A stretch of 45,625 bases of DNA, taken from positions 17,704 through 63,328 of the forward strand of contig JAAXWP010000007.1 in the NCBI GenBank assembly GCA_013334925.1, given 5' to 3'. The position numbers and the translations under genes are program-made. Under the pieces are notes generated by a model. It saw only the letters and a list, made by a program, of their open reading frames with translations. It did no database searches and had not been told where the DNA came from. Origin of the DNA: Chlorobiaceae bacterium. GTDB lineage: Bacteria; Bacteroidota; Chlorobiia; Chlorobiales; Chlorobiaceae. Of this stretch, positions 7,230 to 16,641 are shown in pieces. Numbering within the stretch: the first letter of the stretch is position 1; each line of letters opens with the position of its first letter.

Positions 7230-10200
7230 GACGCATCCCCTTTATGATCTGACAGCAACCCCGCAAGTTCGCGGACAAGTGACTCGGACGGCAGGTCCCG
7301 GAAAATCCCCGTAGATTCCCCATTTTCAGAACGTACACCGCGAAGATAGATGTAGATCACTCCACCGAAATGTTCTGCGTACCGGTATTTCGGCTTGCGC
7401 ATCGAGAGATATCGGTCGAGAGCCACCGTGTAGAGCAGATACTGCAGTCGATAGCGATGTTCGGCCATCGATGCCTGAAGAGCGGAATAATGATAATCAT
7501 CGGAAACATTGCCGAGATGATTGGATTTCCAGTCGACCAGCCAGAATCTTCCATCCGCCTCGAAAACCATGTCCATGAATCCCATGAGCACACCTTTGAC
7601 TGGTTGGAACTCCAGGGATTCTGCCAGCTGAATCAGGTCATCTCCCGGTTGAAGCGCTCCATGGCGTGCGAGTACCATCCCCAGCTCAGGCGCGGTGATA
7701 CGCTTCAGGGGAAGGTGGAACTCGAGTTCGGTCAACCATCCCGAAGCCTTCAGATCCTTGAGTGAGAAGGTTCCTGAAGGGGACGAAAACCGGATCGAGA
7801 TCACCTCATGCACCATCTGTTCGAGACTGGACGTCCAGCTCTCGTCGAACCCGTGACGAGCCAGCTCCTGTTCGACAATTTGATGTACAACGGACTCGGT
7901 TGCTGAATGGAATGGCAGATTTTCGAACAGGGCATGCATAAGAATACCTGCCCTTGCGCCACGAGGAAACGAGAAAATGCTGCGATCGTCGACCGGTAAG
8001 GATTGTTCAGGTGCAACCGACACCAGTGCCTCGTGTTCGTCACGGTCGGGCAACTCCATGGAGGCTTTATGCAGACGGCTGAATGCCGTGAAACTGGCAA
8101 CCCGCCAGTCATGCTCGATCTGTTTTTCGAAACGGCGTACGGTAAATTCCGGCAGTTCTTCCTGAACCGGCAAGATGATATTTGTTTCCGCCGGAATGGC
8201 AGCGTCGCTGATTTTTCTGAATCCGATTGCCCCGGACGATCGATCTGCAAGCATTTGCAACTCCTTACACATCGCATCGGCAGATTTCGCCTCCAGATCG
8301 GTAACGGCGTCGGCAAGCATCGAAGGCGAACATTTCGAGTCTGCCGAAACATGCACGAGATACGATGCCGGTGAAAGCATCGGAGATCCATTATTTCCCA
8401 TTCTCCCGTCCACGACTCTTCCCGTGAAGAGCACACAGCGATGCCTGGCTCTTGTGAGGGCAACATAGAGCAGGCGCAGATTCTCGGCCAGAGACTCACG
8501 GTCTGAGATGGCCCGGTGCTCCGCCATCTGCGGAGATCCGAAATCTTTTACCAGTCGCCCCTTGTCATCATGAAACTGGACGACATCCTTTGCGGAGGTA
8601 ATGCCTCCGAAAAGAAACGGACAGAACACCACCGGATATTCCAGTCCTTTGCTTACGTGCACGGTGACTATTCTGACGGCTGGTTCATCGCTTTCAAGGC
8701 GGATCTGGTACTCCTCTCCCGGCTCTTTGGCTGCAACCCTTTCGCTGAACCAGGCTACAAGACTTTCGATGCCGAGACTCCGTTCATGGGTGATGCGATG
8801 AAGCAGCTCGAAACAGTGCAGTACATTCGTCAGCGCGCGTTCGCCCTGGTTCCCTGGTGCTGAAAGCAATCGCTCACGGACCGATTCATTGCTCATCAGC
8901 GCACTCGCCATGACCATGATTCCCTGCTCCTGCCAGATTCGACGATACTCCCTGAACTGCTGCAGACGGGCGATCCAGGCATCTTCGTCCGAATTGAGCC
9001 GGTCGATGTCGTTTCCCGACAAACCGATAATACGTGTTGCGAGAGCTGATCGGACCAGCGGTTGACGTGCCGGTTCGGCCAACGCCGAAATCAGAATACG
9101 GATCTCTTCGGCCTCCATTGAAGCGAACACCGTTTCGTCACTGCGCATGACCGATGCGATGCCTCGTGCCGAAAGCGCTGCCTGAGCCGCCCTGGCCTGA
9201 CGATGGGTGCGAACGATTACGGCTATATCCCCAGCATTGACCGCACGATCACCAATCAGTAAACGCTCCGATTCTGCTCCTCCGGGAAGCATGGCCTGAA
9301 TTTGTCGGGCACAGGTCCCGGCTGCATATCGCATGGCCTCTCCGCTGTTCAGGCTGCCATCCTGCCCGTTCGATTCAAGAAAACAGATTTCAAGCGGCGC
9401 AGGAGCTTCCGAAGCGGGTTCCTCTCCATTTACGCACCTGCCGGGAACGAGTGGCCGGTATTCGATGTCGTCAAAAACGAATGGTTTCCGGGAATCTTCA
9501 AAAAAGAGATTGAAAGCCTCGAGCAGCAATGGGTCCGATCGCCAGTTCGATACCAGGGTGAAGCGACGATCTTCCCGAACATCACGTGAAGCCTGCAGAT
9601 ACGCGAAAATATCGGCGCCGCGGAAGCTGTAGATCGCCTGCTTCGGATCACCGATCAGGAAGAGCGGCAACATGGTTCCAGCATAGATTTTCCTGAAGAT
9701 CTCGTACTGCACCGGATCGGTATCCTGAAATTCGTCGATCAGGGCCGCGCGATAGCGGTTTCTCAATGCCGAGACGAGCGATTCGGCGCGATCCCCGGAA
9801 CAGAGCGCATGGTAAAGGTCTTCGAGGAGATCATCGAAGAAACGCAGATTTCCCTCTTTCTTGCGCTCCGGAAGTCGCTGCCTGAAAAAGGCGAGCAGCT
9901 CAGCCTTCAAAGCGGTCAACCTCAGATCGACCAGTCTCTGAAGGTTTTCACAGAGGTCGAAAAATTCATGTGATGGGGGGCTGGATTTAGCTTTCGTGCC
10001 TTCGCGTATACCGTGGCTGGTGAAGCGCTCGAAACCCGGGAACAGACCGTACGGGTTCGCCTCCTGTATGAACCTGTCCATATGGTCGATCAGCCTGTCC
10101 AGCACATCCTGCCGATACGCCCCCTCAGCACGGGAGAGGCTCTTGTTCTCCAGAAGCAGACCAGCAATCTCCTGTCGCTTGTCCGTCCAGATCCTGGCCA

Positions 10201-10870
10201 CCTGCTCGAAAGCTGTGCGGCACCGTGACTTGATCGAGGCAATCTCCTCTTCCGTAAAGGAGGGTAACACTGTTGACAGCGGTGTTATATGCAACGAAAC
10301 GAGCAGTTTCATGAGCGAATCGGCAGACCATCCCCTCCCGATCGCATACTCAAGCAATGGGCTCTCCTCGGTGAAGAAATGGAGACGCCAGAAATCATCG
10401 GCGACTTCGCGTATAAGAGGCGACTGATCGGTCATCAGTTCAGTGTCATACAGCGATCCGCTTTCGAAGGCGTTGCCCTGCAATGCACGCAGGCAGAAGG
10501 CATGAATCGTGAAGATCGAGGCGGTATCGAAAGCGGCGAGCGCTGCTTCGAAGGTCCGGAGCGCATGCCTGAGGGAATCGGTTGAGTTCACGCGATCGCG
10601 AAGGGTCGAAAGAAACAGATCCTGCGTATCGCTGCCCTGTAACGTATCGAGCGCTTCCCTTATCCGTCTTCGGATCTTTTCCCGCAACTCCCGGGTTGCC
10701 GCTTCGGTATAGGTGACCACAAGTATCTGTTCCGGAGTCAGTTCGGATTCCAGCAGCAGACGCAGGTAGAGAGAGGTAATTGCATAGGTCTTTCCTGTTC
10801 CTGCACTTGCCTCTATGAGATTCATACCGGTCAGGGCGACGCTGGCGTGATCGAGTACGGTTGCGTTCAT
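7226..10870 (-). CDS. recB: Exodeoxyribonuclease V beta chain, RecB
   Basis: This 1214-residue protein has the N-terminal UvrD-like helicase with Walker A ASAGTGKTY (about 21-29), IDEFQDTDP and GDPKQAIYSFRGAD. The C-terminal RecB nuclease domain shows GFMDMVF and LVDWKSN, with the catalytic Asp and Lys, followed by QYLLYTVAL. The helicase moves 3'-5' and the nuclease domain cuts both strands until Chi recognition. Full length compared with E. coli RecB (about 1180). It overlaps recC and recD by four bases each, so the three are one operon and one complex. All key residues I looked for are intact. Confidence 0.95.
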   Translation of the reverse strand: MNATVLDHASVALTGMNLIEASAGTGKTYAITSLYLRLLLESELTPEQILVVTYTEAATRELREKIRRRIREALDTLQGSDTQDLFLSTLRDRVNSTDSLRHALRTFEAALAAFDTASIFTIHAFCLRALQGNAFESGSLYDTELMTDQSPLIREVADDFWRLHFFTEESPLLEYAIGRGWSADSLMKLLVSLHITPLSTVLPSFTEEEIASIKSRCRTAFEQVARIWTDKRQEIAGLLLENKSLSRAEGAYRQDVLDRLIDHMDRFIQEANPYGLFPGFERFTSHGIREGTKAKSSPPSHEFFDLCENLQRLVDLRLTALKAELLAFFRQRLPERKKEGNLRFFDDLLEDLYHALCSGDRAESLVSALRNRYRAALIDEFQDTDPVQYEIFRKIYAGTMLPLFLIGDPKQAIYSFRGADIFAYLQASRDVREDRRFTLVSNWRSDPLLLEAFNLFFEDSRKPFVFDDIEYRPLVPGRCVNGEEPASEAPAPLEICFLESNGQDGSLNSGEAMRYAAGTCARQIQAMLPGGAESERLLIGDRAVNAGDIAVIVRTHRQARAAQAALSARGIASVMRSDETVFASMEAEEIRILISALAEPARQPLVRSALATRIIGLSGNDIDRLNSDEDAWIARLQQFREYRRIWQEQGIMVMASALMSNESVRERLLSAPGNQGERALTNVLHCFELLHRITHERSLGIESLVAWFSERVAAKEPGEEYQIRLESDEPAVRIVTVHVSKGLEYPVVFCPFLFGGITSAKDVVQFHDDKGRLVKDFGSPQMAEHRAISDRESLAENLRLLYVALTRARHRCVLFTGRVVDGRMGNNGSPMLSPASYLVHVSADSKCSPSMLADAVTDLEAKSADAMCKELQMLADRSSGAIGFRKISDAAIPAETNIILPVQEELPEFTVRRFEKQIEHDWRVASFTAFSRLHKASMELPDRDEHEALVSVAPEQSLPVDDRSIFSFPRGARAGILMHALFENLPFHSATESVVHQIVEQELARHGFDESWTSSLEQMVHEVISIRFSSPSGTFSLKDLKASGWLTELEFHLPLKRITAPELGMVLARHGALQPGDDLIQLAESLEFQPVKGVLMGFMDMVFEADGRFWLVDWKSNHLGNVSDDYHYSALQASMAEHRYRLQYLLYTVALDRYLSMRKPKYRYAEHFGGVIYIYLRGVRSENGESTGIFRDLPSESLVRELAGLLSDHKGDAS

Positions 10871-13800
10871 GCTTTACCCTCCTTGCCAATCATCGGGCAG
10901 ATGATGGTGTCGGAAATTCTTCCGAAATCTGCTCCGAATGGAGGTTCCGTGCCGAAACAGAGTCGGAACGAAGCATCGGCATCCTCTCCCGGATACTCTT
11001 CATAACTGGTCACCCATGCCCTGACGGCTGCATCGAGACGCCGATCGTCCGATTGCCCGTACTTTGACGCCCAGGCAGTCGAAGATCTTGGGAAAAAAGG
11101 CAATGGTGACGACAAACCGGCCCAGTAGTGATCGAGCAACGTTGCAAGATGGCTCAGGGCATCATCGACCGGATCGTAGCGAACCGATCTGTTTCGCATG
11201 ATCAGCACACTCTCCCGTGGACCTTCACCGGATCGGACGGCATTCATGGCCAGATGGGCTATCCAGGTCCTGATTCGCTCAGCCTCCCGCATGGTGGCAC
11301 ATCGGTAAAAGAGTTGCCCGTAATCTGTGAGACAATCCAGTGAACCGGTCAGATGGTATCCGCCGATGACGAGGTCGAACCTCAACGGTTCTTCCTGACA
11401 TCTGGCCGATGCATGGGAAAGTACCTCTTTCGAAAAGGTGTGTGTCTCTTCGAGCAGCAGATCAAAAACCTGCTGACCGTGACGGGCAGGCGGCAGAATC
11501 CCCCGGCTGCGAAAATGGTCCAGAAGATCGCCGGGGTTTCCACCATCCAGGATCTTTTCGAGCAACTCCTGCCGCATGAGGTAGGCATCGAGACCGGAAA
11601 CATCGAACACCTCGCGATCTTCAAGAGGCAAGGTCGCCTTGCCGGGCTTCATACCCAGGCGCTCTTCGAGGAAGAAGGCTGAGGGATTGGTGAAAAACCG
11701 GCAAAGTGCTTCCACAGTGACCGATTTCATCTCGTCTGAGGGAGGCGTGAGTGGGGGATCGAGAAATGGCCTGGAAACCGAATGTTGCTCCCTGCGGCTG
11801 GTGAGCGCCCTGAAATTTTCCCTGGAGTAACTGAACAGATGAGATTTGTCAGCTTTTCTGGTGAAATAGGCCTGATGAAATCCCTGGAGGCGATGTCGTT
11901 GCAGGAGATGGTTCAGCACCTCGCTGCCGTCCGCCATCCTGAAGACCCTCAGTACGGCATCTGTCAGCTCGCTGACCAGCACCGAAGGGGGAATTTCACT
12001 GCCATCCCGGATACTCTGCCCAACATAGCTGATGTAGAGCACCTCCCGTGCCGAAAGTATCGACTCGAGAAAGAGATAACGGTCGTCAGCCCGTACCGAT
12101 CTGTCTCCGGGGCGAGGTGAGCGTGCCATGAGGTCAAATCCGGGCTGATGCTGCTGACGGGGAAAAACACCATCGTTCATGCCGATCATGGCCACAACCC
12201 TGAAGGGGATGCTGCGCATCGGCAGCATTTCGCAGAAGGTGATGCCTCCGGTCATGAACCCCAGCCCCTGTGAGGCCTGCTCCAGCGAAGACTTCAGCCA
12301 TGAAACCATTACCTGGGGTGAAACATCGGTTTCATAACGGGCATTGACGGCGATATCCGTGAGTTTATCGATCGTTTCGTGCACCTTCGTCAATTCACGC
12401 TCCGACCTCTCATCATGAGCAAAAAACCGGTTCAGCACGTCTGTAAGAAACTCCCGCCACAGAACGAGCTCCCGCGACCGATCCATGGTGAGCAGAAAAG
12501 CATCGATCGCATCGATGAAATCGGCCAGCTTCCCCAGGGTTTCGGCAGCGTCTCCCTCGACGCCGTTCACCGGAAGAGCGCCATCGAACAACTGACCTTC
12601 GTCCGGCATGGCATAACCGAGCAGGAGGCGGTCGAGACCCGCTCTCCATGAGTTTTCCCGATACGCAGGCACCCCTTCTGCCTGCCTCGATCGTTCGTCA
12701 ACACCCCATCTGATCCGTGTTTTTTCGATCCAGTCCCGGACAGTGTCGAGCTCTTCATCGCTGAAACCGAACCTCCGGCTTACCGGTGGTGTGGAGAGAA
12801 GGTCGTACAAAGCGGGTGCAGTCACCCGGCTGCCATAGAGTGCGAGCAGTTTCACGAGCGCTGATGAGATCTCTCCTTCATTCAGCAGCTTCCGGTCAGT
12901 AATCGTATACGGCAGTACAGCCCCGGATGAAGCTGATGAGCCGAAAACCGTGGTGATATAGGGGGCGTAAGTTTCGATTTCCGGTGTCATCACAACGATA
13001 TCCCGGGGAGTGAGACCGGTACACTGGTCGAAAAGATCGAGCAGATGGTCGTAAAGTACCTCGACCTCACGCAGTGGGCTATGACAGGAGTGGATCTGTA
13101 TGGAACGATCCTCAGGATCGAATGTCCTGAACACGCCGTCCTCCCCCGCACCTGTCAGGTTCAGCATATCGGATTGCAGTGCGTGCAGATGCGTGGCGTC
13201 GCCCGGATCGATGTAGAAATCGTCACCTGATTCAGGCTCTTCAGGCAGACCAAGGATCAGTTCTGAAAAATCGCGACCATTCCTTCCGAGGGATGCCAGT
13301 AACGGATTGCCTTCCGTGTAGAGCGCGCGCTCAGCATCCGGAAGAGATGCCAGCTTGCGGCGGGATGCAATGTCCCCCCAGTACTCACTCGTCGGACTCA
13401 GCAGAAAAATGTTGACTTCGCTGCTCCTGGAGAGTGCCGAAAGAATTTCGAGGTGAAACGGGGGCAGGTATGAAATGCCAAATAGCGAGACTCTCGTATT
13501 GAAATCACCTGCCGGATTCTGGCTCCGAACTGTTTTCTCGAGCAGCATCTGTTTCAGTTTACCACGATGCGTCCCTGTTGCTTCCTCAACGACCGCCCGC
13601 CACAGTTCAGGTTGCCAATCGTCGGCCTCATCGTTGCCACCCGCTTCCCATGCTTTGAGCAGATCAGCCCGGAAGAGCGTATACTGGTCGAACGTATCGG
13701 CTATCTTTCCGGCAAGCTGAAAAAGTTTAAGCCCTTCCGGATCATCTGTCAGGTAGGATCTGAGCTGAATGAACGAGTTGCTGGCATCGAGTCCCCGAAG

Positions 13801-14097
13801 CAGACGCATGATCCTCCAACGCATGGTCTCTTTCGAAAACGCTCCTGAGTCGGCCTTCTCGAGACCGTACTTCTCGAAAACCCCGGCGACAAATTTTTCA
13901 GGAAAAGGAAAATGACCGTTCGCCCATACCCCGAGCCTCAAGGCCAGCTGCATGGAGATCCATCGTTGCATCCCTCTGCTCTGCACCAGTATAACCTCTG
14001 GTTCGAATGGCGATTCCAGCGGTTGCTGCCCGAGCAATCCGGCAAAAATGCGGATCAGCTCTTCCATCCTGTTACTGGTATAAATCCGGAGGGACAT
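10867..14097 (-). CDS. recC: Exodeoxyribonuclease V gamma chain, RecC
   Basis: This 1076-residue protein is slightly shorter than E. coli RecC (1122). It begins with the family's typical SNRMEELI and VQSRGMQRWI segments, and later shows MIGMNDGVFPRQ and the YISYVGQSIRDG region. RecC is an inactivated helicase-like scaffold that splits the duplex and recognises Chi. It is the first gene of the operon, with a GGAGG-like ribosome binding site just before the ATG. The promoter must lie within 14098-14268, shared with the divergent STAS-like gene. Confidence 0.93.
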   Translation of the reverse strand: MSLRIYTSNRMEELIRIFAGLLGQQPLESPFEPEVILVQSRGMQRWISMQLALRLGVWANGHFPFPEKFVAGVFEKYGLEKADSGAFSKETMRWRIMRLLRGLDASNSFIQLRSYLTDDPEGLKLFQLAGKIADTFDQYTLFRADLLKAWEAGGNDEADDWQPELWRAVVEEATGTHRGKLKQMLLEKTVRSQNPAGDFNTRVSLFGISYLPPFHLEILSALSRSSEVNIFLLSPTSEYWGDIASRRKLASLPDAERALYTEGNPLLASLGRNGRDFSELILGLPEEPESGDDFYIDPGDATHLHALQSDMLNLTGAGEDGVFRTFDPEDRSIQIHSCHSPLREVEVLYDHLLDLFDQCTGLTPRDIVVMTPEIETYAPYITTVFGSSASSGAVLPYTITDRKLLNEGEISSALVKLLALYGSRVTAPALYDLLSTPPVSRRFGFSDEELDTVRDWIEKTRIRWGVDERSRQAEGVPAYRENSWRAGLDRLLLGYAMPDEGQLFDGALPVNGVEGDAAETLGKLADFIDAIDAFLLTMDRSRELVLWREFLTDVLNRFFAHDERSERELTKVHETIDKLTDIAVNARYETDVSPQVMVSWLKSSLEQASQGLGFMTGGITFCEMLPMRSIPFRVVAMIGMNDGVFPRQQHQPGFDLMARSPRPGDRSVRADDRYLFLESILSAREVLYISYVGQSIRDGSEIPPSVLVSELTDAVLRVFRMADGSEVLNHLLQRHRLQGFHQAYFTRKADKSHLFSYSRENFRALTSRREQHSVSRPFLDPPLTPPSDEMKSVTVEALCRFFTNPSAFFLEERLGMKPGKATLPLEDREVFDVSGLDAYLMRQELLEKILDGGNPGDLLDHFRSRGILPPARHGQQVFDLLLEETHTFSKEVLSHASARCQEEPLRFDLVIGGYHLTGSLDCLTDYGQLFYRCATMREAERIRTWIAHLAMNAVRSGEGPRESVLIMRNRSVRYDPVDDALSHLATLLDHYWAGLSSPLPFFPRSSTAWASKYGQSDDRRLDAAVRAWVTSYEEYPGEDADASFRLCFGTEPPFGADFGRISDTIICPMIGKEGKA

Positions 14098-14268
14098 GAA
14101 GCGTCATTTCAATTCATGGGGAGCGGTAATATTGCCGCAACATGTTTCTATTTAAGAAAATCAGGGTGCCCGAACAAAATCGGCACCACGATTTTCAAAC
14201 CAAAAAATCAAAATGTTTTCATCAGCCTTGTTCGTACATTATTGCCATTGTCAACCGTCTGATGAACC

Positions 14269-14649
14269 ATGTTCACCATGGCAGTAACCCCAGGCTATCC
14301 TGTTCTCGCCTTTTCAGGCGAAGTGGATGACCTGCAGCTTCATGAGGCGCTTCGTTCGGTGACGGAACGACCGGAGTTCATCCGTAAAAACGATCTCTGG
14401 ATCTTCGAAGATTGCATCAGCAATTTCTCTCTGACGGTGTTTCCCGAACTGATCAGGATCATTCGCAACAGGCACCAGGGTGCACAGGGCAGAACCGGAA
14501 CCGCTTTGGTGACCCGCTCAGGGTTTCATAACGCGCTTGCCGAGCTTTTTATCGAAGAAGCAAGACAGTTGCCACACCTCATCCGGTCATTTTTCGATCT
14601 CGATGCGGCATCAGCCTGGCTTGAAGTACAGGAACCTTCAGCGACCTGA
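14269..14649 (+). CDS. SpoIIAA/STAS-like small cytosolic protein
   Basis: This 126-residue soluble protein is built like SpoIIAA-like STAS-fold proteins: a starting strand (PVLAFSGEVD), a middle strand near LWIFEDC, a helix, then TALVTRSGF and a last helix ending in the DLDAASAWLE pattern common to that group. Such proteins bind lipid or protein partners, and the function of this group is not known. It is transcribed divergently from recC and is followed 71 bp later by a very small winged-helix gene on the same strand that may share its transcript. ATG codons at 14269 and 14278 are both possible starts. Confidence 0.6.
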   Translation: MFTMAVTPGYPVLAFSGEVDDLQLHEALRSVTERPEFIRKNDLWIFEDCISNFSLTVFPELIRIIRNRHQGAQGRTGTALVTRSGFHNALAELFIEEARQLPHLIRSFFDLDAASAWLEVQEPSAT

Positions 14650-14720
14650 TCTGGTTCACACCATTCGTATCTGTGTTCGAAGCTTGAATCAACCCCTAAC
14701 ATTTAAAAGGACTGTAACCA

Positions 14721-14900
14721 ATGGATGCAAAAAATATCGTACTGGAAACTCTCAAAAATGCCGGTGAACCCCTGAGCGCAGGTCAGATCGCAGAAAAAAG
14801 CGGACTGGATCGCAAAGAGGTGGACAAAGCCATGAAATCACTCAAGGAGGAGGAGCAGATCGTCTCTCCGAAACGCTGCTACTGGTCTCCGAAGGCCTGA
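14721..14900 (+). CDS. 59-residue winged-helix DNA-binding protein
   Basis: This short gene reads [20 protein letters not shown] and ends CYWSPKA. The pattern (helix, turn, [21 protein letters not shown] recognition helix, then a short wing with basic residues) is that of a minimal winged helix-turn-helix of the MarR/Rrf2 type, with no effector domain. An AAAAGGA ribosome binding site lies about 10 bases upstream, and a perfect intrinsic terminator follows 28 bases after the stop; both support a real gene. It may be co-transcribed with the STAS-like gene. Its targets are unknown. It could also act as a nucleoid-associated factor or partner subunit. Confidence 0.8.
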   Translation: MDAKNIVLETLKNAGEPLSAGQIAEKSGLDRKEVDKAMKSLKEEEQIVSPKRCYWSPKA

Positions 14901-14927
14901 ACTGCAGCACGCAGAATCCGCTTATGA

Positions 14928-14966
14928 ACGCAGGGTATCGTAAATTTTCATACCCTGCGTTTTTTG
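14928..14966 (+). terminator. Intrinsic terminator after the winged-helix gene
   Basis: ACGCAGGGTAT (14928-14938) pairs perfectly with ATACCCTGCGT (14950-14960), an 11-bp stem with an 11-base loop followed by TTTTTT. Confidence 0.92.
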
Positions 14967-15070
14967 TTTCCCGAACTGGGCCGGCACAGATTGCATCATG
15001 CAATAACCCCTGATTATTCGTAGATTTAGTTTTGTGATCCCACGGCTTCAAAACCTTGAAAACACCAGTC

Positions 15071-15658
15071 ATGATCTACTCGGAAACGCTACTGCAGCCT
15101 CTGTCGCAGAACGAACTCACCCATCTCGAAACCTTTCTCGCTTCCGACTTCACCCCTGAGGACTGCATGTCGTCACTTGAAATGATCGACGGCTACATGA
15201 CCGCTCTTGTAATTGGACCAGAAGAGGTTTCATCGGAAAAATGGATCGCCTACCTTCTGAATCCGGAAAAACAGCGAACGGATGTATTTGCTTCGGCAGA
15301 AGAGGCCGAAGAGATCACCTCGCTCCTTCAGCGACATATCGGAGCTATCGCCAACCAGCTTAAAACCGATCCGGAAGGCTTTCTTCCACTGTACGAGATG
15401 TTCGGCTATGCTGAAGAAGAAGAACGGGAACTCGCCATCGAAGAGTGGGCGCTCGGCTTCATTCTCGGCATGGAACTCTGTCATGAGGCCTGGCAGCCGA
15501 TGTTTGCCGATGAAGAACATGCCATGCTTGCAGGTCCGGTGTTTGTTCTCGGAAAAATCACCGACGACTACAATACCATGACCCAGCAGGAAAAGGACGA
15601 AATGGCCGACATGCTCGATGAATCGATCATCGGCATGTACCGGTTTTTTCAGGCATAA
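15071..15658 (+). CDS. YgfB/YecA (UPF0149) family protein
   Basis: This 195-residue acidic protein has the UPF0149 signature EMIDGYMTALVIGP near the N-terminus and the EEWALGFILGMEL helix later on. It lacks the C-terminal SEC-C zinc motif found in many YecA proteins. Family members are helical proteins of uncertain role, and in Pseudomonas a YgfB protein modulates gene expression. The upstream in-frame TTG at 15056 would add five residues; I prefer the ATG at 15071. The gene is isolated, with a terminator before it and no partner downstream. Confidence 0.8.
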   Translation: MIYSETLLQPLSQNELTHLETFLASDFTPEDCMSSLEMIDGYMTALVIGPEEVSSEKWIAYLLNPEKQRTDVFASAEEAEEITSLLQRHIGAIANQLKTDPEGFLPLYEMFGYAEEEERELAIEEWALGFILGMELCHEAWQPMFADEEHAMLAGPVFVLGKITDDYNTMTQQEKDEMADMLDESIIGMYRFFQA

Positions 15659-15674
15659 GCGGGTAATGGCTCAA

Positions 15675-15860
15675 TCAATAGAACCCGGACACTGCAGCCG
15701 GCGAGACGACTCTGCTGTTTCGACGGTAAATGAGGCCCGCCACAAGTGAAAACGGAATGATGACTGTTGCTGCCACTACAAGTGAAATCCACGACGGATT
15801 TGGCGAATGGCTGATATGATTGATCAGGCGCAGCATATTTGAACATTTGAGGTTTGCCAT
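15675..15860 (-). CDS. Possible small single-span membrane protein
   Basis: This 61-residue frame has one clear hydrophobic segment (about residues 24-44) followed by YRRNSR, which fits a one-pass protein with a positive inside end. There is no strong ribosome binding site, and I do not recognise the sequence. It is convergent with the YgfB gene, 16 bp apart. It may be chance. Nothing else is seen between 15861 and the terminator at 15989. Confidence 0.3.
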   Translation of the reverse strand: MANLKCSNMLRLINHISHSPNPSWISLVVAATVIIPFSLVAGLIYRRNSRVVSPAAVSGFY

Positions 15861-15988
15861 AGGAACTGCCCGGAACTGCCGTGAAATCCACTTTGCAATT
15901 TAAATAGAATCCAGGGCCCCCGTCAAGTACTCAGGACTTAAAAAGAATGCGGGAGTATCAGAACACCAGGGTCAGAAAAAAGCTCTAC

Positions 15989-16025
15989 AAAAAATCTCAG
16001 GCCGGGAGCGCGATCCCGGCCTGAG
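15989..16025 (-). terminator. Intrinsic terminator of the secreted Arg/Tyr/Asp-rich protein gene
   Basis: A perfect 12-bp stem, CTCAGGCCGGGA (15996-16007) with TCCCGGCCTGAG (16014-16025), has a six-base loop and is followed on the minus strand by a T run (A run 15989-15994). Confidence 0.92.
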
Positions 16026-16045
16026 GTTGATATTTCGATAGAAAC

Positions 16046-16501
16046 TTACCTTCTGTACTGGTCATCCGGACGTCCTGGACCTCGGTGGTCATCGCGATGA
16101 TCATAACGATCATAACGATCATAACGATCACGATGCCTGCGGTATTCAACATCGCGATACCGTCGCATCTCTTCGATCCGGTAACGACGGATTTTGTGAG
16201 GCATGTCATGACCGCGTACAACAACCCAGGGGCCTCTGTAGTCACGTGAACGATACCAGACACCGCCATGGTTCACGTAGTACACTTTCCCGTAATATAC
16301 TACATCATAAGGAGTTCCGACCGCCATGGAAAATCCTGGCGTTGCCATTTCGACAAAGGTCGGGCGCCGGTCGAAAACAAAAGCCGGAGGACGCGAGTTG
16401 ATACCAACATTCACGTTAACCTCTGCATTGGCATCCATAGCGGGAGTTCCCAGCAACATACATGCTGCGCCAGCTATCATCAGAATCTGTTTTTTCATCA
16501 T
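16046..16501 (-). CDS. Secreted Arg/Tyr/Asp-rich protein
   Basis: This 151-residue protein has a signal peptide (about 1-27, ending NANA-like before EVNVNVG). The middle contains YYVNHGGVWYRSRDYRGPW, a Tyr/Trp-rich motif seen in many small periplasmic proteins of unknown role. The tail is very rich in Arg, Asp, Tyr and His (RYDRYDRYDHRDDHRG), encoded in part by a three-copy 9-bp tandem repeat. This gives a mixed-charge, probably disordered end. Ribosome binding site AGGAG precedes two adjacent ATG codons. A strong terminator follows. Function unknown; a periplasmic or surface location is inferred from the signal peptide. Confidence 0.75.
   Translation of the reverse strand: MMKKQILMIAGAACMLLGTPAMDANAEVNVNVGINSRPPAFVFDRRPTFVEMATPGFSMAVGTPYDVVYYGKVYYVNHGGVWYRSRDYRGPWVVVRGHDMPHKIRRYRIEEMRRYRDVEYRRHRDRYDRYDRYDHRDDHRGPGRPDDQYRR
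16099..16125. repeat. Three tandem copies of a 9-bp unit inside a coding region
   Basis: GATCATAAC is repeated exactly three times and encodes successive Arg-Tyr-Asp triplets on the minus strand. In-frame units of this kind can change copy number without breaking the gene. Confidence 0.85.
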
Positions 16502-16641
16502 GATCTCCTGTTAATGTTCAGTGATGTTTTCAGTTTCGAGCAGTTCGCCGGCATCCAGCGCTAAATACCGATCTTAACTGCTTCTGAACATTGAGACGAT
16601 CAATTGCCACAAATTCCTGCGCAACAAAAAAATTTATTTTA

